Positions 37,991-47,641 are shown, counted from the stretch's first letter. The stretch: 64,000 nt of DNA from CAVPCZ01 sp963779225 (GCA_963779225.1 CAVZWW010000003.1:3472001-3536000); one strand, 5' to 3'. The notes: generated from the letters alone by a model not told the origin. Translations and numbers: made by a program.

Positions 37991-38737
37991 CAGTCTTTGT
38001 TCTCCGTTTCCCGTCGAAGGCGCAGCACGGTTCCATCGAGAACCGGGAGAACCGGAACGGTATCGATAGCCGAGCAGAGCTGGACATCCCCTCCAAAGCC
38101 GATCGATTCGAGGTATCGCCCTCCTTCGGTCTGCTTCATCATTCCCTTCAGGTCCTTCCTGACAGCCTTATACAGGAGCAGCGCGGCCATACCGGCGTCG
38201 TCCAGCGCCGAGTTTGACTGTACCGTCTTCGCTGAGAAGGTGGATCAGCATCCCTGTGCAAACCGCGTCTTCCATCGAGAAACCGCCGGTATTCCCCGCG
38301 CAGAGAATATGAGCATCTCCCGAGTGCTGCTTCAAGAACCCTGCAACAGCGCTGATGTTCACGAAACTGCAGACGGCCATTTCGCGTGCGTACTTCGCCT
38401 TCAGAAAAAGCGCAGAACCGTTTGTGGAGGAGAAGACGATCGTTTTTCCCCTGACACGTTCCGCAGTGTACTCCGTCGGCGAATTGCCCAGCTGAAAACC
38501 TTCCACGATTTTGCCGTTCCGCTCACCGGCAAGCAATGTCACACTGCCGGTAAGGTTTCCCGAAATTCTTGCCGCCGTTTCAACCGACGCGGTGGGAATC
38601 ACCTCACGCGCCCCGTTGGCCAGAGCCGTGATCACCGTGGTACCTGCGCGAAGTACATCCACGGTGACAACCGTGGTGTCGCGCAGAGCCAGTTCGTCCA
38701 CCTGGTGTGGTGTTACATGTACATGAATCTGGATCAT
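37990..38737 (-). CDS. comB: 2-phosphosulfolactate phosphatase (ComB family), interrupted by one frameshift
   Basis: About 248 residues after repair. ComB removes phosphate from 2-phosphosulfolactate in coenzyme M synthesis; many bacteria that lack coenzyme M also carry it with unclear purpose. Visible motifs are VVTVDVLRAGTTVITALANG, GNSPTEYT, IVFSSTNGS and, after the break, GGRYLESIGFGGDVQLCSA. One extra base near 38223-38224 moves the frame. It overlaps gcvT by 4 bases upstream and ftsK by one base downstream, so the three are translationally linked. Confidence 0.82.
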
Positions 38738-39828
38738 GACTCTTTCTTCATGAATGGGATGGAAACGACGGTCGCCGGGATCTGGCGGTTGCGGATCACC
38801 ACATGCAACTCCGTCCCCGGGGTGGAAAGTGGAAGTGGAACGTAGCCCATCCCGATCCCCCGCTCCAGTGTCGGGGAAAACGTACCCGACGTAACCGCCC
38901 CGACTTGTTCTCCGCCGGCCTGGATCGGATATCCCTGCCGCGGGAAGGCTTTGTCATCAACGGTGAAGCCGACAAGCTTCCGGCGCAAACCCTGCTGCTT
39001 CGCTTTCAGCAACGATTCGCGGCCGATGAACGGCCCCTTGTCCAGTTTCGTGATCCAGCCCAGACCCGCTTCGAGCGGATGCGTGGTCTGATCGATATCG
39101 TGCCCGTACAGGCAGAATCCCATTTCCAGCCGCAGCGTGTCGCGGGCGCCCAGTCCGATCGGACCGATGCCGGCCTCCTTCCCCTTCTCGAAGATCGCGT
39201 TCCATACCGTTTCGCCCGTGGCGCGGTCGGAGGGGAAATACAGTTCGAACCCGAGCTCTCCCGTATAGCCGGTGCGGGAGATGGTCATCTCCACGCCGGC
39301 AAGCGTCCCGCGCGTCCAGTGATAATAGGGCATTGCGCCGATGTCGGCCGATGTGAGCTTCTCCAGCACTGCAAGAGAGCGGGGCCCCTGCACGGCAAGG
39401 AGCGAGGTGGCGTCGCTCCGGTCGATCAGCGTGACATCACCTCTGCGATGCTCGCGCATCCAGGCGATGTCCTTGGCGATATTCGACGCGTTGATGACCA
39501 GCATGAAGTGGTCGCCCATATGGTAGACCAGCAGGTCGTCCACGATGCCGCCGTTCTCATAGCACATCGCCGAATACTGGATCCGGCCGGGAGTCAGCTT
39601 CGAGGCGTCATTGACCGTTATCGACTGGACAAACGCGAGAGCATCCTTCCCCCGAACTTCAACTTCTCCCATATGCGACACATCGAACACGCCGACCTGC
39701 TTGCGCACCCGGCGGTGTTCCTCCACGATGCCGGCGTACTGCACCGGCATCTCATATCCTGCAAACTCCACCATCTTCCCGCCGAGCTGCACATGGAGAT
39801 CATAGAACGCTGTGCGTTTCAGCGCCAT
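38734..39828 (-). CDS. gcvT: Aminomethyltransferase, glycine cleavage T protein
   Basis: 364 residues. GcvT transfers the methylene group from the H protein to tetrahydrofolate. The catalytic Asp is seen in NGGIVDDLLVYH, with FDVSHMGEVEV near the N-terminus and the C-terminal GTFSPTLERGIGMGYV domain. The start MALKRTAFYDLH matches the family. It lies 10 bases after rng and overlaps comB by 4. The other glycine cleavage genes are not in the window. Confidence 0.95.
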   Translation of the reverse strand: MALKRTAFYDLHVQLGGKMVEFAGYEMPVQYAGIVEEHRRVRKQVGVFDVSHMGEVEVRGKDALAFVQSITVNDASKLTPGRIQYSAMCYENGGIVDDLLVYHMGDHFMLVINASNIAKDIAWMREHRRGDVTLIDRSDATSLLAVQGPRSLAVLEKLTSADIGAMPYYHWTRGTLAGVEMTISRTGYTGELGFELYFPSDRATGETVWNAIFEKGKEAGIGPIGLGARDTLRLEMGFCLYGHDIDQTTHPLEAGLGWITKLDKGPFIGRESLLKAKQQGLRRKLVGFTVDDKAFPRQGYPIQAGGEQVGAVTSGTFSPTLERGIGMGYVPLPLSTPGTELHVVIRNRQIPATVVSIPFMKKES

Positions 39829-39838
39829 GGATCAGTTC

Positions 39839-41482
39839 CTATTTGAATTGGTCGGTGACATCTTTCCCCTGCTTGCGCGAGATGAACTGGAATTCGCTGA
39901 TGGGGATCTGTGGATCTTCCTCGAGCTTCACCAGCACGAGGTATTTCAGCATGATGCGCCGCATGCGGCTGATGGTCCCTTCGCGGAGAACCGACGCAAG
40001 GGTCGGATTTACGCGCAGCGTGAGGCGCGTCTCGCGTGTCTCGGTTTTGAAACGCCGGATCCATCGTTCCAGCTGGTTCAGGGTTGTGGTCTTTGACTGG
40101 ACCAGTCCGGTGCCGGCGCATGTCGGGCAGGGTTCCGTAAAACTGTGCAGGATGTTCTGCCGCACGCGCTGACGGGTGATCTGTACGAGTCCGAATTCGG
40201 TCATAGGGAGGACCGTAATCTTCGAACGATCTTTCCTGAACTCTTTCTTGAGTTCCTCGTAGACTTTCTTCTTGTTCTTTTCGTCCTCGAGGTCGATGAA
40301 ATCGCAGACGATGATGCCGCCCAGGTCGCGCAGCCGGAGCTGCCGCGTAATCTCGCGTGCCGCTTCGAGGTCGGTACGCAGGGAATTGATTTCCTGGTCC
40401 TTCTTCGGCGCATACCGGCCGCTGTTCACGTCGATCACCACCATCGCTTCCGTTGGTTCGATGATGATGTATCCCCCGCTCTTCAGCCACACCTTCCGCG
40501 CGAGTGTGCTCTCGAGTTCTTTCTCAACGCCGAAGGAGTCAAAGATCGGAGCCTTATCCCGGTGCAGCTCCACCTTGTCGAGGAGCTGCGGGGAGGTGTA
40601 TTTGATATACGCCCGGATTTCCTTGTGCAGTTTCTTTGAATCGATAACGACACGCGAGACGTCGTTGGAGAAGAGGTCCCGGATCACGCTGGAGGTTGTC
40701 GCAAGGTCCTTGTAGAGGAGGCAGGGGGCCTTTTCAGATTTGACCGTTTTCTCGACCTCACGCCAGGTGGCGATCAGGTCTTCCAGGTCGTTCTTTATCG
40801 AGGACTCTTCCTTCCCTTCGGCCACCGTGCGGATGATGGTACCGAACCCTTCCGGGAGGATGCCCTGCACGATTCTGCGGAGCCGGCGTTTCTCCTTGAA
40901 GTTGGTGATCTTCTTGGAGATGCCCACCTTGTCGTCGAACGGGAGCAGCACCAGAAAACGTCCGGCGAGGGATACGTCCGAAGTCACCCGGACCCCTTTT
41001 TTGCCGACGGGTTCCTTGATGATCTGGACGATGACATCCTGGCCTTTTTGGAGTTTAACATCCCAGGAAGACTGTCGGGGAGGTTGTGCAGCACCCTGAG
41101 CTTGAGCGTTTCTGTCGGATTGTCCGCGCTGATGTTGACGGGGTTGAGGAGGAGCGGCGCCGTTTCCGGCGGGTTCTTGTGCAGCGGAGGGAGTCTGGTC
41201 TTTTTCCTCGTCGTCCTCCTCGTCGTCGCCGATCATCGCGGTATATTCCTCGAAGCGGCTGCCGATGTCGGAGAAATGGAGGAACCCGTCCTGACCGAGT
41301 CCCAGATCGATGAATGCTGCTTTGATGCCGGCCATCACCTTGGCTACTTTGCCGAGGTAGATGTCGCCGACCATTTTTTCCTTATTGGCAGTCTCTACGA
41401 AGAGTTCTGCCAGCCGGCCATCCTCCGTGATCGCTATGCGAGTCTCGTTGGCGGCCGCGTTGATAAGTATTTCTTTCTTCAT
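39839..41482 (-). CDS. rng: Ribonuclease G/E
   Basis: 547 residues from the ATG at 41482 (MKKEILINAA), matching the usual RNase G start; a longer opening to 41518 is possible. An S1 domain is interrupted by an acidic and Gln-rich insert at about residues 80-140. The core shows KRRLRRIVQGILPEGFGTIIRT, catalytic Asp residues in VVIDVNSGRY and IIVCDFIDLEDEKN, and the zinc-link Cys pair in CPTCAGTG. It lies 10 bases upstream of gcvT on the same strand. Confidence 0.93.
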   Translation of the reverse strand: MKKEILINAAANETRIAITEDGRLAELFVETANKEKMVGDIYLGKVAKVMAGIKAAFIDLGLGQDGFLHFSDIGSRFEEYTAMIGDDEEDDEEKDQTPSAAQEPAGNGAAPPQPRQHQRGQSDRNAQAQGAAQPPRQSSWDVKLQKGQDVIVQIIKEPVGKKGVRVTSDVSLAGRFLVLLPFDDKVGISKKITNFKEKRRLRRIVQGILPEGFGTIIRTVAEGKEESSIKNDLEDLIATWREVEKTVKSEKAPCLLYKDLATTSSVIRDLFSNDVSRVVIDSKKLHKEIRAYIKYTSPQLLDKVELHRDKAPIFDSFGVEKELESTLARKVWLKSGGYIIIEPTEAMVVIDVNSGRYAPKKDQEINSLRTDLEAAREITRQLRLRDLGGIIVCDFIDLEDEKNKKKVYEELKKEFRKDRSKITVLPMTEFGLVQITRQRVRQNILHSFTEPCPTCAGTGLVQSKTTTLNQLERWIRRFKTETRETRLTLRVNPTLASVLREGTISRMRRIMLKYLVLVKLEEDPQIPISEFQFISRKQGKDVTDQFK

Positions 41483-41811
41483 ACCGTACCGTGGGAAGTA
41501 CCCTTTCTTCCGGTGCAAACCACCGGATAAGGTCCAAGTCCCGGAACGAAGTGAGCAGGCTCTCGAGCAGGCACGAGAGACACACCGTTTGTATCACGAA
41601 CACTCCCATCGTTTACCGTCCGTTGGACCGGAAATCGTGAATAGAAGGGGTTGGACGGGGTCAGACTGTCACGATCTGCCCGGGTCGGCAACGCCCTGAT
41701 GGAGCCCCTGTAATGGACAAGGCGAAGCGGCGGACGCTTCACGCAGATTCTCAGAGGTTCGCAGTTAAGCTAATAAAAATTGCGGACCTTTGCAACAGGG
41801 GGAAAACAAAA
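41483..41811. other. Intergenic region between rng and the SRP RNA gene
   Basis: About 330 bases with no recognised gene. Near 41772-41795, read on the minus strand, a weak 4-bp hairpin (TTGC/GCAA) is followed by TTTTTATT, which may terminate the SRP RNA transcript. The rng promoter is presumably here. Confidence 0.4.
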
Positions 41812-41913
41812 TGAGGTCAAGCGACCCTGCGTCACACTTTGGGGAGCTGACCGTTGCTTCCTTCCGGACCTGGCGGAGTTGGGCACCTTGCAGTTGCACA
41901 GGACTTGACCTCA
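41812..41913 (-). ncRNA. ffs: Bacterial small SRP RNA (4.5S)
   Basis: On the minus strand the 102-base sequence has a perfect terminal stem (TGAGGTCAAG with CTTGACCTCA) and the diagnostic Ffh-binding core GCCAGGTCCGGAAGGAAGCA. It abuts the tRNA-Ala gene, which lies immediately upstream on the same strand with one base between. Ends are set from the stem. Confidence 0.92.
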
Positions 41914-41914
41914 G

Positions 41915-41987
41915 TGGAGCTGATCGGGGTCGAACCGACGACCTCCTCGTTGCGAACGAGGCGCTCTCCCAGCTGAGCTACAGCCCC
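41915..41987 (-). tRNA. tRNA-Ala (anticodon CGC)
   Basis: 73 bases fold into a full cloverleaf: acceptor GGGGCTG/CAGCTCC, D arm AGCTCAGCTGGGAGAGC, anticodon stem CCTCG/CGAGG with loop TTCGCAA (anticodon CGC), T loop GGTTCGACCCC, discriminator A. CCA is not encoded. The SRP RNA gene starts one base after the 3' end. Confidence 0.93.
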
Positions 41988-42112
41988 GAGGGAAGCAACA
42001 ACCAGAGCAACTAATGAATGGAGCCTGAGACGATCAATCTTGCTCTAAAGGTAATCATCCACGGAGAAAAAAGCAACTCACCCACGGGCAGCGGGTGAGG
42101 CCGGGAAATCTG

Positions 42113-42141
42113 TTGCGTTCTTTTCGGGCTTTGCGTATATT
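42113..42141 (+). promoter_or_regulatory. Putative promoter of tRNA-Arg
   Basis: TTGCGT at 42113-42118 and TATATT at 42136-42141 are separated by 17 bases; the tRNA begins 12 bases after the -10 box, as expected for a tRNA promoter. Confidence 0.6.
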
Positions 42142-42152
42142 AGTTGATACCT

Positions 42153-42224
42153 GCTCCCGTGGTGTAATGGATAGCACGAATGACTACGGATCATTTAGTA
42201 CGGGTTCGAATCCTGTCGGGAGCA
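42153..42224 (+). tRNA. tRNA-Arg (anticodon ACG)
   Basis: 72 bases in cloverleaf form: acceptor GCTCCCG/CGGGAGC, anticodon stem AATGA/TCATT with loop CTACGGA (anticodon ACG, wobble A expected to become inosine), T loop GGTTCGAATCC, discriminator A. CCA is not encoded. Confidence 0.93.
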
Positions 42225-42348
42225 CTACGGAATCAGCGTCCCCTCCCGTGTAGTGCCTGCCTTCTCGCTTGCCGATACCCCCTCAACAGAGCAAGGAGCA
42301 ATCCGCTAAGTTGATAACCTTAACAGGCGATTCAGCCGCCTTGTGCAG

Positions 42349-43353
42349 CTACCCTCCACGCACCCCTTTCACAAACCCCTTCACCCGGTCGCCGTACACC
42401 GGCAGCATCGCATAGTAGGTTGACATACCCACGAAGGTGAGCAGAAAAGCAATCGCGGTGTTCGTTGCGCGTTTGGGCCGTTCTTTGCGCACGGGTGCGC
42501 GGGCCGCGTCCAGTACGTTGACGATCGTGATATTCTTGATCTCTTCGATCTTCGCCAGTTCGTACTGCTTTTTCAGCTCGACATAGATCGTCGACTTCAC
42601 CGTTACGTCGCGGATCAATCGCTGCTGGTTCAGCAGCAATTCCGGGGAATCACCGATACGCCGGTTACGTTCGCTGAATGTTTTAAGCGAATCCTCGGCA
42701 ACCCGGAGTTCTTTTTCCACATCAACGAGCCGTGCGTTGATCCAGCTGGCCTGCTCTGAAGCGGTCGTAATCTTTTTGACCCGCATGAACCTATCCAGCT
42801 CGCCGATTATTGCATTCAGAACTTCCGCTGCCAGCAGAGGCTCTTTCATTTCCAGGGTGATCGTAACGGTACTCGTCTTTGACTCGTAGCTCGTTGTCAT
42901 GAGTTTCTTGAGGACACGGAGAGCCTCATCCATGTTCTCTTCGCGCGTGTCCTCTTCAATGTCAAAATACTGAATGAGATCCACGGGGTGCGCGAACTCC
43001 TGCGTCTGATACTGTCTCTCGATGACTGGCCTCAACACTGTCTCGCTCATCACGATAATCGGATAGAGTCGGGAGATCTCCGCCCCCGGCACCCCTATAC
43101 CGGCGAGTTGCGCCAATCCAGAAAACTGACTCAAACCGCCCAGTTTGTTCTTATCCGTTTCCGGGAGCAGAGATGCGGTGGCCTTGTAGTACAGGTCCAG
43201 CAGAAGGAAGTTCACCAGGAGAGTAAGCACACCGACGATGAGAGAGACGACAAAGATCCTCTTCCGTTCTTTCCAGATCAACGTGAAGATTTCTTCCAGC
43301 GAGCGCCCTCGAAGGGTTTTCTCCGCAGCAGATTTAACCGGCGCTTCAGTCAT
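42349..43353 (-). CDS. Wzz-family polysaccharide chain-length determinant
   Basis: 334 residues. The Wzz N-terminal domain begins SLEEIFTLIWKERKRIFVVS with a first membrane helix at about 33-55, then a long periplasmic coiled region (LVDVEKELRVAEDSLKTFSE), and a second helix near the C-terminus (TNTAIAFLLTFVGMSTYYAM) preceded by the Pro-rich RAPVRKERPKR. No kinase domain is attached. It lies 27 bases after the SLBB export gene, forming an export pair that controls glycan length. Confidence 0.9.
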   Translation of the reverse strand: MTEAPVKSAAEKTLRGRSLEEIFTLIWKERKRIFVVSLIVGVLTLLVNFLLLDLYYKATASLLPETDKNKLGGLSQFSGLAQLAGIGVPGAEISRLYPIIVMSETVLRPVIERQYQTQEFAHPVDLIQYFDIEEDTREENMDEALRVLKKLMTTSYESKTSTVTITLEMKEPLLAAEVLNAIIGELDRFMRVKKITTASEQASWINARLVDVEKELRVAEDSLKTFSERNRRIGDSPELLLNQQRLIRDVTVKSTIYVELKKQYELAKIEEIKNITIVNVLDAARAPVRKERPKRATNTAIAFLLTFVGMSTYYAMLPVYGDRVKGFVKGVRGG

Positions 43354-43380
43354 ATATGACAGTCCGATCCTTCTTCACGG

Positions 43381-45864
43381 TTATTTTGTGACTTGTACGA
43401 GCGCCACAGTTATCGCCGCCAGGCTTGCCAGCATGACCGTCAAATCCCGGACTATTGGGAGCCACTCATTCGGCTTGTCGACTTCCTTGGGAACAAAGAT
43501 CGTGCTGCCAGGGAGGATATCGCCGCCCTCCCACTTTTTCCCACCCGGAAGAAAGACCACGGTTTTGCCGTCATCCGCTTCCTCTTTGTATCCACCGGCC
43601 TGATCGATGTAGTAGCTGAGTCCTGCCCCCGTCTTAAAGATGACCGGTGAGGGCACATACACCTCACCGCTCACGTAGATCACATCCTCGAGGAATGCAA
43701 CGTTCACGGAATCTCCATCGTACATCACAACATTGTCGCGTGAGCGGGGGTCGGCTATGGCCCCGAGAAAATCAAGAGGCACAAGTCCGGCATTGTTGAA
43801 CCTGCGGATCAGCCGCGACCCTTCCAGATATCCCCCCGGCCTCAACCCTCCTGCGCGCTTGAACATGTCCGCCAGACGCTCACCCTCGAAGCGGATGGAA
43901 TATCTGCCCGGATACATGACATAGCCGGCAAAGGTGACAAATTTCTGTGCAGACACGCGGGGATCGAATGGAACGGAAAGGACATCATAGTCCGATAACA
44001 AAGTTACCGTCTCACCCGGGCTCCGCCAGTAATCCGCTTCGCCGTCGATGCGAATCAAATTTGTGTACGTGGCGAGATCCGCCGTATCTACGCGCGAAAG
44101 TTCCCAACCATGCAGGCTTGCGCCTTCCCGCAGTCCCCCCGCAAGGACGACAAGGTCTGTGACTGTCATGTTGTCGTACCGTGGATATTCGCCTGGATTC
44201 CTGACTGCACCGCTGACGGTCACGGTATGGCGGGGGAAGAATTGGCTTTCGGTGTAGACAACCACGCTGTCTTCGTTCTGGAGGAGAAGATTCTCCCTTT
44301 CATCACCCTGCAGTGCCTTCTCCGCATTGAAGCCGTAAATTTCCCTCCTCAGATTCGGCAGAAGACGAAACAGCGTGGCGCGTTTCGCATATGTATTCAA
44401 CCGCAGACTGTCCGCTGCACGCAACAGGTCAGCTACTCGCATCCCCGGATGAAATTCGAAAGGTCCTGGTTTGTTGACACTTCCTGAGATGATGACCCGG
44501 TTTTCCGCCCGGTCGGCGATCCCGTAGACGGTGACAATATCTCCGTTTTCCATTGCCTGGCTGCTCTCGAGGAGAGCCCGCACGTTGGCGAAGCGGAGAT
44601 CGTAGTCAAGAACGTCACGCGCGAACTCGTGACGGCGTCCGAAGGGGACGACCCGCTCAACGTGGACTCTATCCGTATAGGCATCAAACCTGAGCCCCCC
44701 GGCAATCGTTAAAAGGTCTCCCAGCTGCTCACCCTCTTTCATTTCGTATATGGCAGGATGGAGCACATGCCCAATGAGTGCAACGCGCCTTCCTGCCGGC
44801 CTCACGAAGACAATATCTCCGTCGGTCAACGGCCCCTCTTTGCTCTTGTCCCCTTTAAGAATATAGCCATAGACGTCGACCAGCGCCGGGGCGACGCCTT
44901 TCCTGACCACCTGCACTTCGCGCAATGTTCCATCGGCGGTGGGTCCTCCGGCGAGGAATAGCGCATGGAGAACCCCCGACATTGATGAGAGTGCATACCC
45001 TCCTGGTTTTTGGACCTCTCCGAGGACGAACACCTGAATGGTCTTCAGTTTGGCGAGCGAAACATCCAGGAAAGTGTTTGCCCTGGCAGCGCCGTCAACC
45101 AGCCCGGAATAGACGCCTGACATTCGCTTCAGAAGTCTGTCACGGAATCGTACAACGGTAAGTCCCTGGGCTGTAACCGGCCCGACATCCGGGATGTAGA
45201 CACTTCCTTCCCTGTTCACCGTCAGACGGTGATAGAGCTGTGTTTCGCCCCAGACCGTAACAACAACTTCATCGCCGGCTCCGAGCACATACGAAGGGGG
45301 TGTCGCAACGCTAATAGATGGGAGAAACGTCCCTGCAGGGTATGAAAACAGATCATAACCAAAAGGGTAGATTGTGGCATCGATGCCTCGCCGTCCACGA
45401 AAGCCTTTTACTTCGAGTCGTTTTGCCAGCACAGACTCAGCCTCGGTGGCTGTAAAGAGCGATTCCGACTGCTGACTCCGCGGCGCCATCGACTGCCAGT
45501 TCAGTCTCGGGTCCACGAAGGTTGCAGCATCCCGGTCAGGACTTATCGTGGGCACCTTTGCGAGGTACTCCTGCAGTGAAATCCCCAGGGACGCGGCCTT
45601 TTGGGTGGCCTCCTCGACTGTCAGCCCGTATTGTTTGAGTGCCTTCTGGATTTCTTCAGGCGACATCTGGCGGAGCTGGGCTTCCGCCTGTTGCCGCATT
45701 TGCTCTTGGGTTTGTGTTCGAACACTGGAGAAAGAAAGCAGACATGCACAGACAAGCAGTCCCCCGCACAACCTTGCGCGATTTGCCCGGAGCAAGCCCC
45801 CGCTTTGAAATCTGCTCAAGTGCGCTCCTTTGAGTGCTGGTGCGAGATATGGCGATGGAATCAT
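43381..45864 (-). CDS. Polysaccharide export protein with multiple SLBB domains
   Basis: 827 residues. An N-terminal signal region and a Gln-rich helical part (QEQMRQQAEAQLRQMSPEEI) precede the polysaccharide export domain (VLGAGDEVVVTVWGETQLYH ... VYIPDVGPVTAQGLT) and several SLBB repeats (IQVFVLGEVQKPGGYALSS, VIISGSVNKPGPFEF, VTVSGAVRNPGEYPRYDN, IYVSGEVYVPSP). A C-terminal membrane helix (IVRDLTVMLASLAAITVALV) follows. The protein is a likely Wza-like channel for surface glycan. It is encoded directly before the Wzz gene. Confidence 0.92.
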   Translation of the reverse strand: MIPSPYLAPALKGAHLSRFQSGGLLRANRARLCGGLLVCACLLSFSSVRTQTQEQMRQQAEAQLRQMSPEEIQKALKQYGLTVEEATQKAASLGISLQEYLAKVPTISPDRDAATFVDPRLNWQSMAPRSQQSESLFTATEAESVLAKRLEVKGFRGRRGIDATIYPFGYDLFSYPAGTFLPSISVATPPSYVLGAGDEVVVTVWGETQLYHRLTVNREGSVYIPDVGPVTAQGLTVVRFRDRLLKRMSGVYSGLVDGAARANTFLDVSLAKLKTIQVFVLGEVQKPGGYALSSMSGVLHALFLAGGPTADGTLREVQVVRKGVAPALVDVYGYILKGDKSKEGPLTDGDIVFVRPAGRRVALIGHVLHPAIYEMKEGEQLGDLLTIAGGLRFDAYTDRVHVERVVPFGRRHEFARDVLDYDLRFANVRALLESSQAMENGDIVTVYGIADRAENRVIISGSVNKPGPFEFHPGMRVADLLRAADSLRLNTYAKRATLFRLLPNLRREIYGFNAEKALQGDERENLLLQNEDSVVVYTESQFFPRHTVTVSGAVRNPGEYPRYDNMTVTDLVVLAGGLREGASLHGWELSRVDTADLATYTNLIRIDGEADYWRSPGETVTLLSDYDVLSVPFDPRVSAQKFVTFAGYVMYPGRYSIRFEGERLADMFKRAGGLRPGGYLEGSRLIRRFNNAGLVPLDFLGAIADPRSRDNVVMYDGDSVNVAFLEDVIYVSGEVYVPSPVIFKTGAGLSYYIDQAGGYKEEADDGKTVVFLPGGKKWEGGDILPGSTIFVPKEVDKPNEWLPIVRDLTVMLASLAAITVALVQVTK

Positions 45865-46013
45865 AACAGAGGCAAAATCATAAAAAAATGCAAAAAAGGG
45901 ATGGAAGAATCAAGGCCAAGCCTTGCGGGGGGAGCGTTTTTTTCTTATCTTTGACTTATCAAAGAATGCGGTCTGGTGTGATTACCTGTTTGGTCTTTGC
46001 ACTGCTTCTCTTC

Positions 46014-46103
46014 GGAGGGGTGGGTGAGCGGCTGAAACCAACGGTTTGCTAAACCGTCGTAGGGGGTCAACCTCTACCGAGAGTTCGAATCTCTCCCCCT
46101 CCG
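46014..46103 (+). tRNA. tRNA-Ser (anticodon GCT)
   Basis: 90 bases with the long variable arm typical of tRNA-Ser. Acceptor GGAGGGG/CCCCTCC, anticodon loop TTGCTAA (anticodon GCT), variable arm TAGGGGGTCAACCTCTA, T arm AGAGTTCGAATCTCT, discriminator G. CCA is not encoded. Confidence 0.93.
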
Positions 46104-46285
46104 CAAGAGCGTTTTGAGCACTTTTCCCTCCACTTTCCTTTTCCTGAGCACGTAGGCCGTCCGAAATTCCGCACCCTGGATGTGCGATATAGTGTGCGGT
46201 CACTCTCACCGTCATTTCCACAAACCTGCAACTGTCGCAGCTCTCACCGGACTCCCTCCCACACTTCACTATTGCTTCTCCAAGT

Positions 46286-47641
46286 TCATTTCACAACCGA
46301 CATCCTTTTCGTCGATACGAAGGCATCTGCCCGCAAGCGATAGAAATACACTCCGCTTGACAGCGCTGAAGCGTCACACCTGACCTCGTAAACTCCCACC
46401 TCCATCCTCTCATCGACCAACACGAACACCTGCCGACCAAGTACGTCATAGACGCTCAAGCTCACGTGAGACGTTTTTGGCACCTCATACTTGATGGTGG
46501 TGCTGGGGTTAAAGGGGTTAGGAAAGTTTTGAATCAGGGCAAACTCTTCCGGTGGTGATTCTTCGCTTACTCCCGTGTATACTTCAACGTGTATGGCATC
46601 AGAGTAGTGAATCGCACCGTCCAGGTCTATCTGCTTCAGACGGTAGAACCATGTGCCCTGCGTGGCGTTCGCATCAGTAAATAAATAGACATGGCGCTCG
46701 ACCGTGGTCCCGTGGCCGGGAAGGAAACTGTCCAAGACTGCTTTGTACCCCGTTTGTGTCCGTGCTGACTTCTCCACTTCGAACCCGAAGTTGTTCACTT
46801 CGGTCAGCGTCACCCATTCTAATCGAACATTGGTGGGCCCGGCGAATTTAACAGTGAAGCTTCCGAGCAGGATTGGAAGAGGATCCCCAATGGTAAACTG
46901 AATGTCATCGTAGCCCATTGCCGCTGCCCAATTGCCACCATATTCTAAACCGGATTCGTGAAAGGACTCTTCAGTCAGAATCACTCGGACTCTGTAGTTG
47001 CCATCCGGCAGCAAGACACTCCCGGGAGCCGGTCGACCCGATTCCCGTTCGCCGTAGACTCCAACCGACTCTGTAGCCAACGTCGTATCATAGGCTGGAG
47101 TAGTGGAATCGACTACCACATCGCGTGTGATAACAGGCCCGTCGTCAGCCTGACGCGTTCGTTGATCGGTTCTGTACAAAACATGATAGCTACTATTGAG
47201 AGTAAAACTCTTGGAGAAATTCCCATTTTCATCGGTAATCAAGTAATCGAAGACAAGGTATCCGATGTTGTCCCACACCCGCCCGAGATTCTGCAATTGC
47301 TGGTTCGACCAATCGTCACCCTGTGTCGAGCCCCAATCAACCACCGGTTTACCTTCAAGCTTGAGCTGGTAGGTGAAATTAGGTTTCATCCCGACACCGG
47401 TCAACGTTCCTGTAAATTCTTCTCCCGTCTGTGAGTATGTGAGTGTCACTGCAGGAGCTGATCCATACTCGAAGGAATTACGAAATGAAACTGCGTAAAG
47501 GTTGCCAGGCGTGTCTCTCCAGCGATAGTCAGGGTTCCCGCCAAGTCCACTCAGCGATACCGTCACCTGGGCCTGTGCAGAGAGAAACGGGGCAGAGATC
47601 AACACTGCACCGAGGAATATCTTGACGCTTCCGAAGACCAT
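46286..47641 (-). CDS. Secreted type IX cargo protein, unknown N-terminal domain
   Basis: 451 residues with a signal peptide (GAVLISAPFLSAQAQ). The N-terminal half (about 25-240) is beta-rich and includes FTYQLKLEGKPVVDWG; no family is recognised. The EVNNFGFEVEKS ... PGHGTTVE module (about 255-350) also occurs in the subtilase at 2341 and the CX4CH protein at 8763. The C-terminus is a type-A sorting domain (QNFPNPFNPSTTIKYEVP ... SSGVYFYRLRAD). It is likely exported by the type IX system and stands alone between tRNA-Ser and an empty region. Confidence 0.85.
   Translation of the reverse strand: MVFGSVKIFLGAVLISAPFLSAQAQVTVSLSGLGGNPDYRWRDTPGNLYAVSFRNSFEYGSAPAVTLTYSQTGEEFTGTLTGVGMKPNFTYQLKLEGKPVVDWGSTQGDDWSNQQLQNLGRVWDNIGYLVFDYLITDENGNFSKSFTLNSSYHVLYRTDQRTRQADDGPVITRDVVVDSTTPAYDTTLATESVGVYGERESGRPAPGSVLLPDGNYRVRVILTEESFHESGLEYGGNWAAAMGYDDIQFTIGDPLPILLGSFTVKFAGPTNVRLEWVTLTEVNNFGFEVEKSARTQTGYKAVLDSFLPGHGTTVERHVYLFTDANATQGTWFYRLKQIDLDGAIHYSDAIHVEVYTGVSEESPPEEFALIQNFPNPFNPSTTIKYEVPKTSHVSLSVYDVLGRQVFVLVDERMEVGVYEVRCDASALSSGVYFYRLRADAFVSTKRMSVVK

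Noticed and set aside
41812..46103. tRNA genes as possible integration sites of a mobile element
   Set aside because: No integrase, direct repeats or other mobile gene lies next to any of the three tRNA genes.
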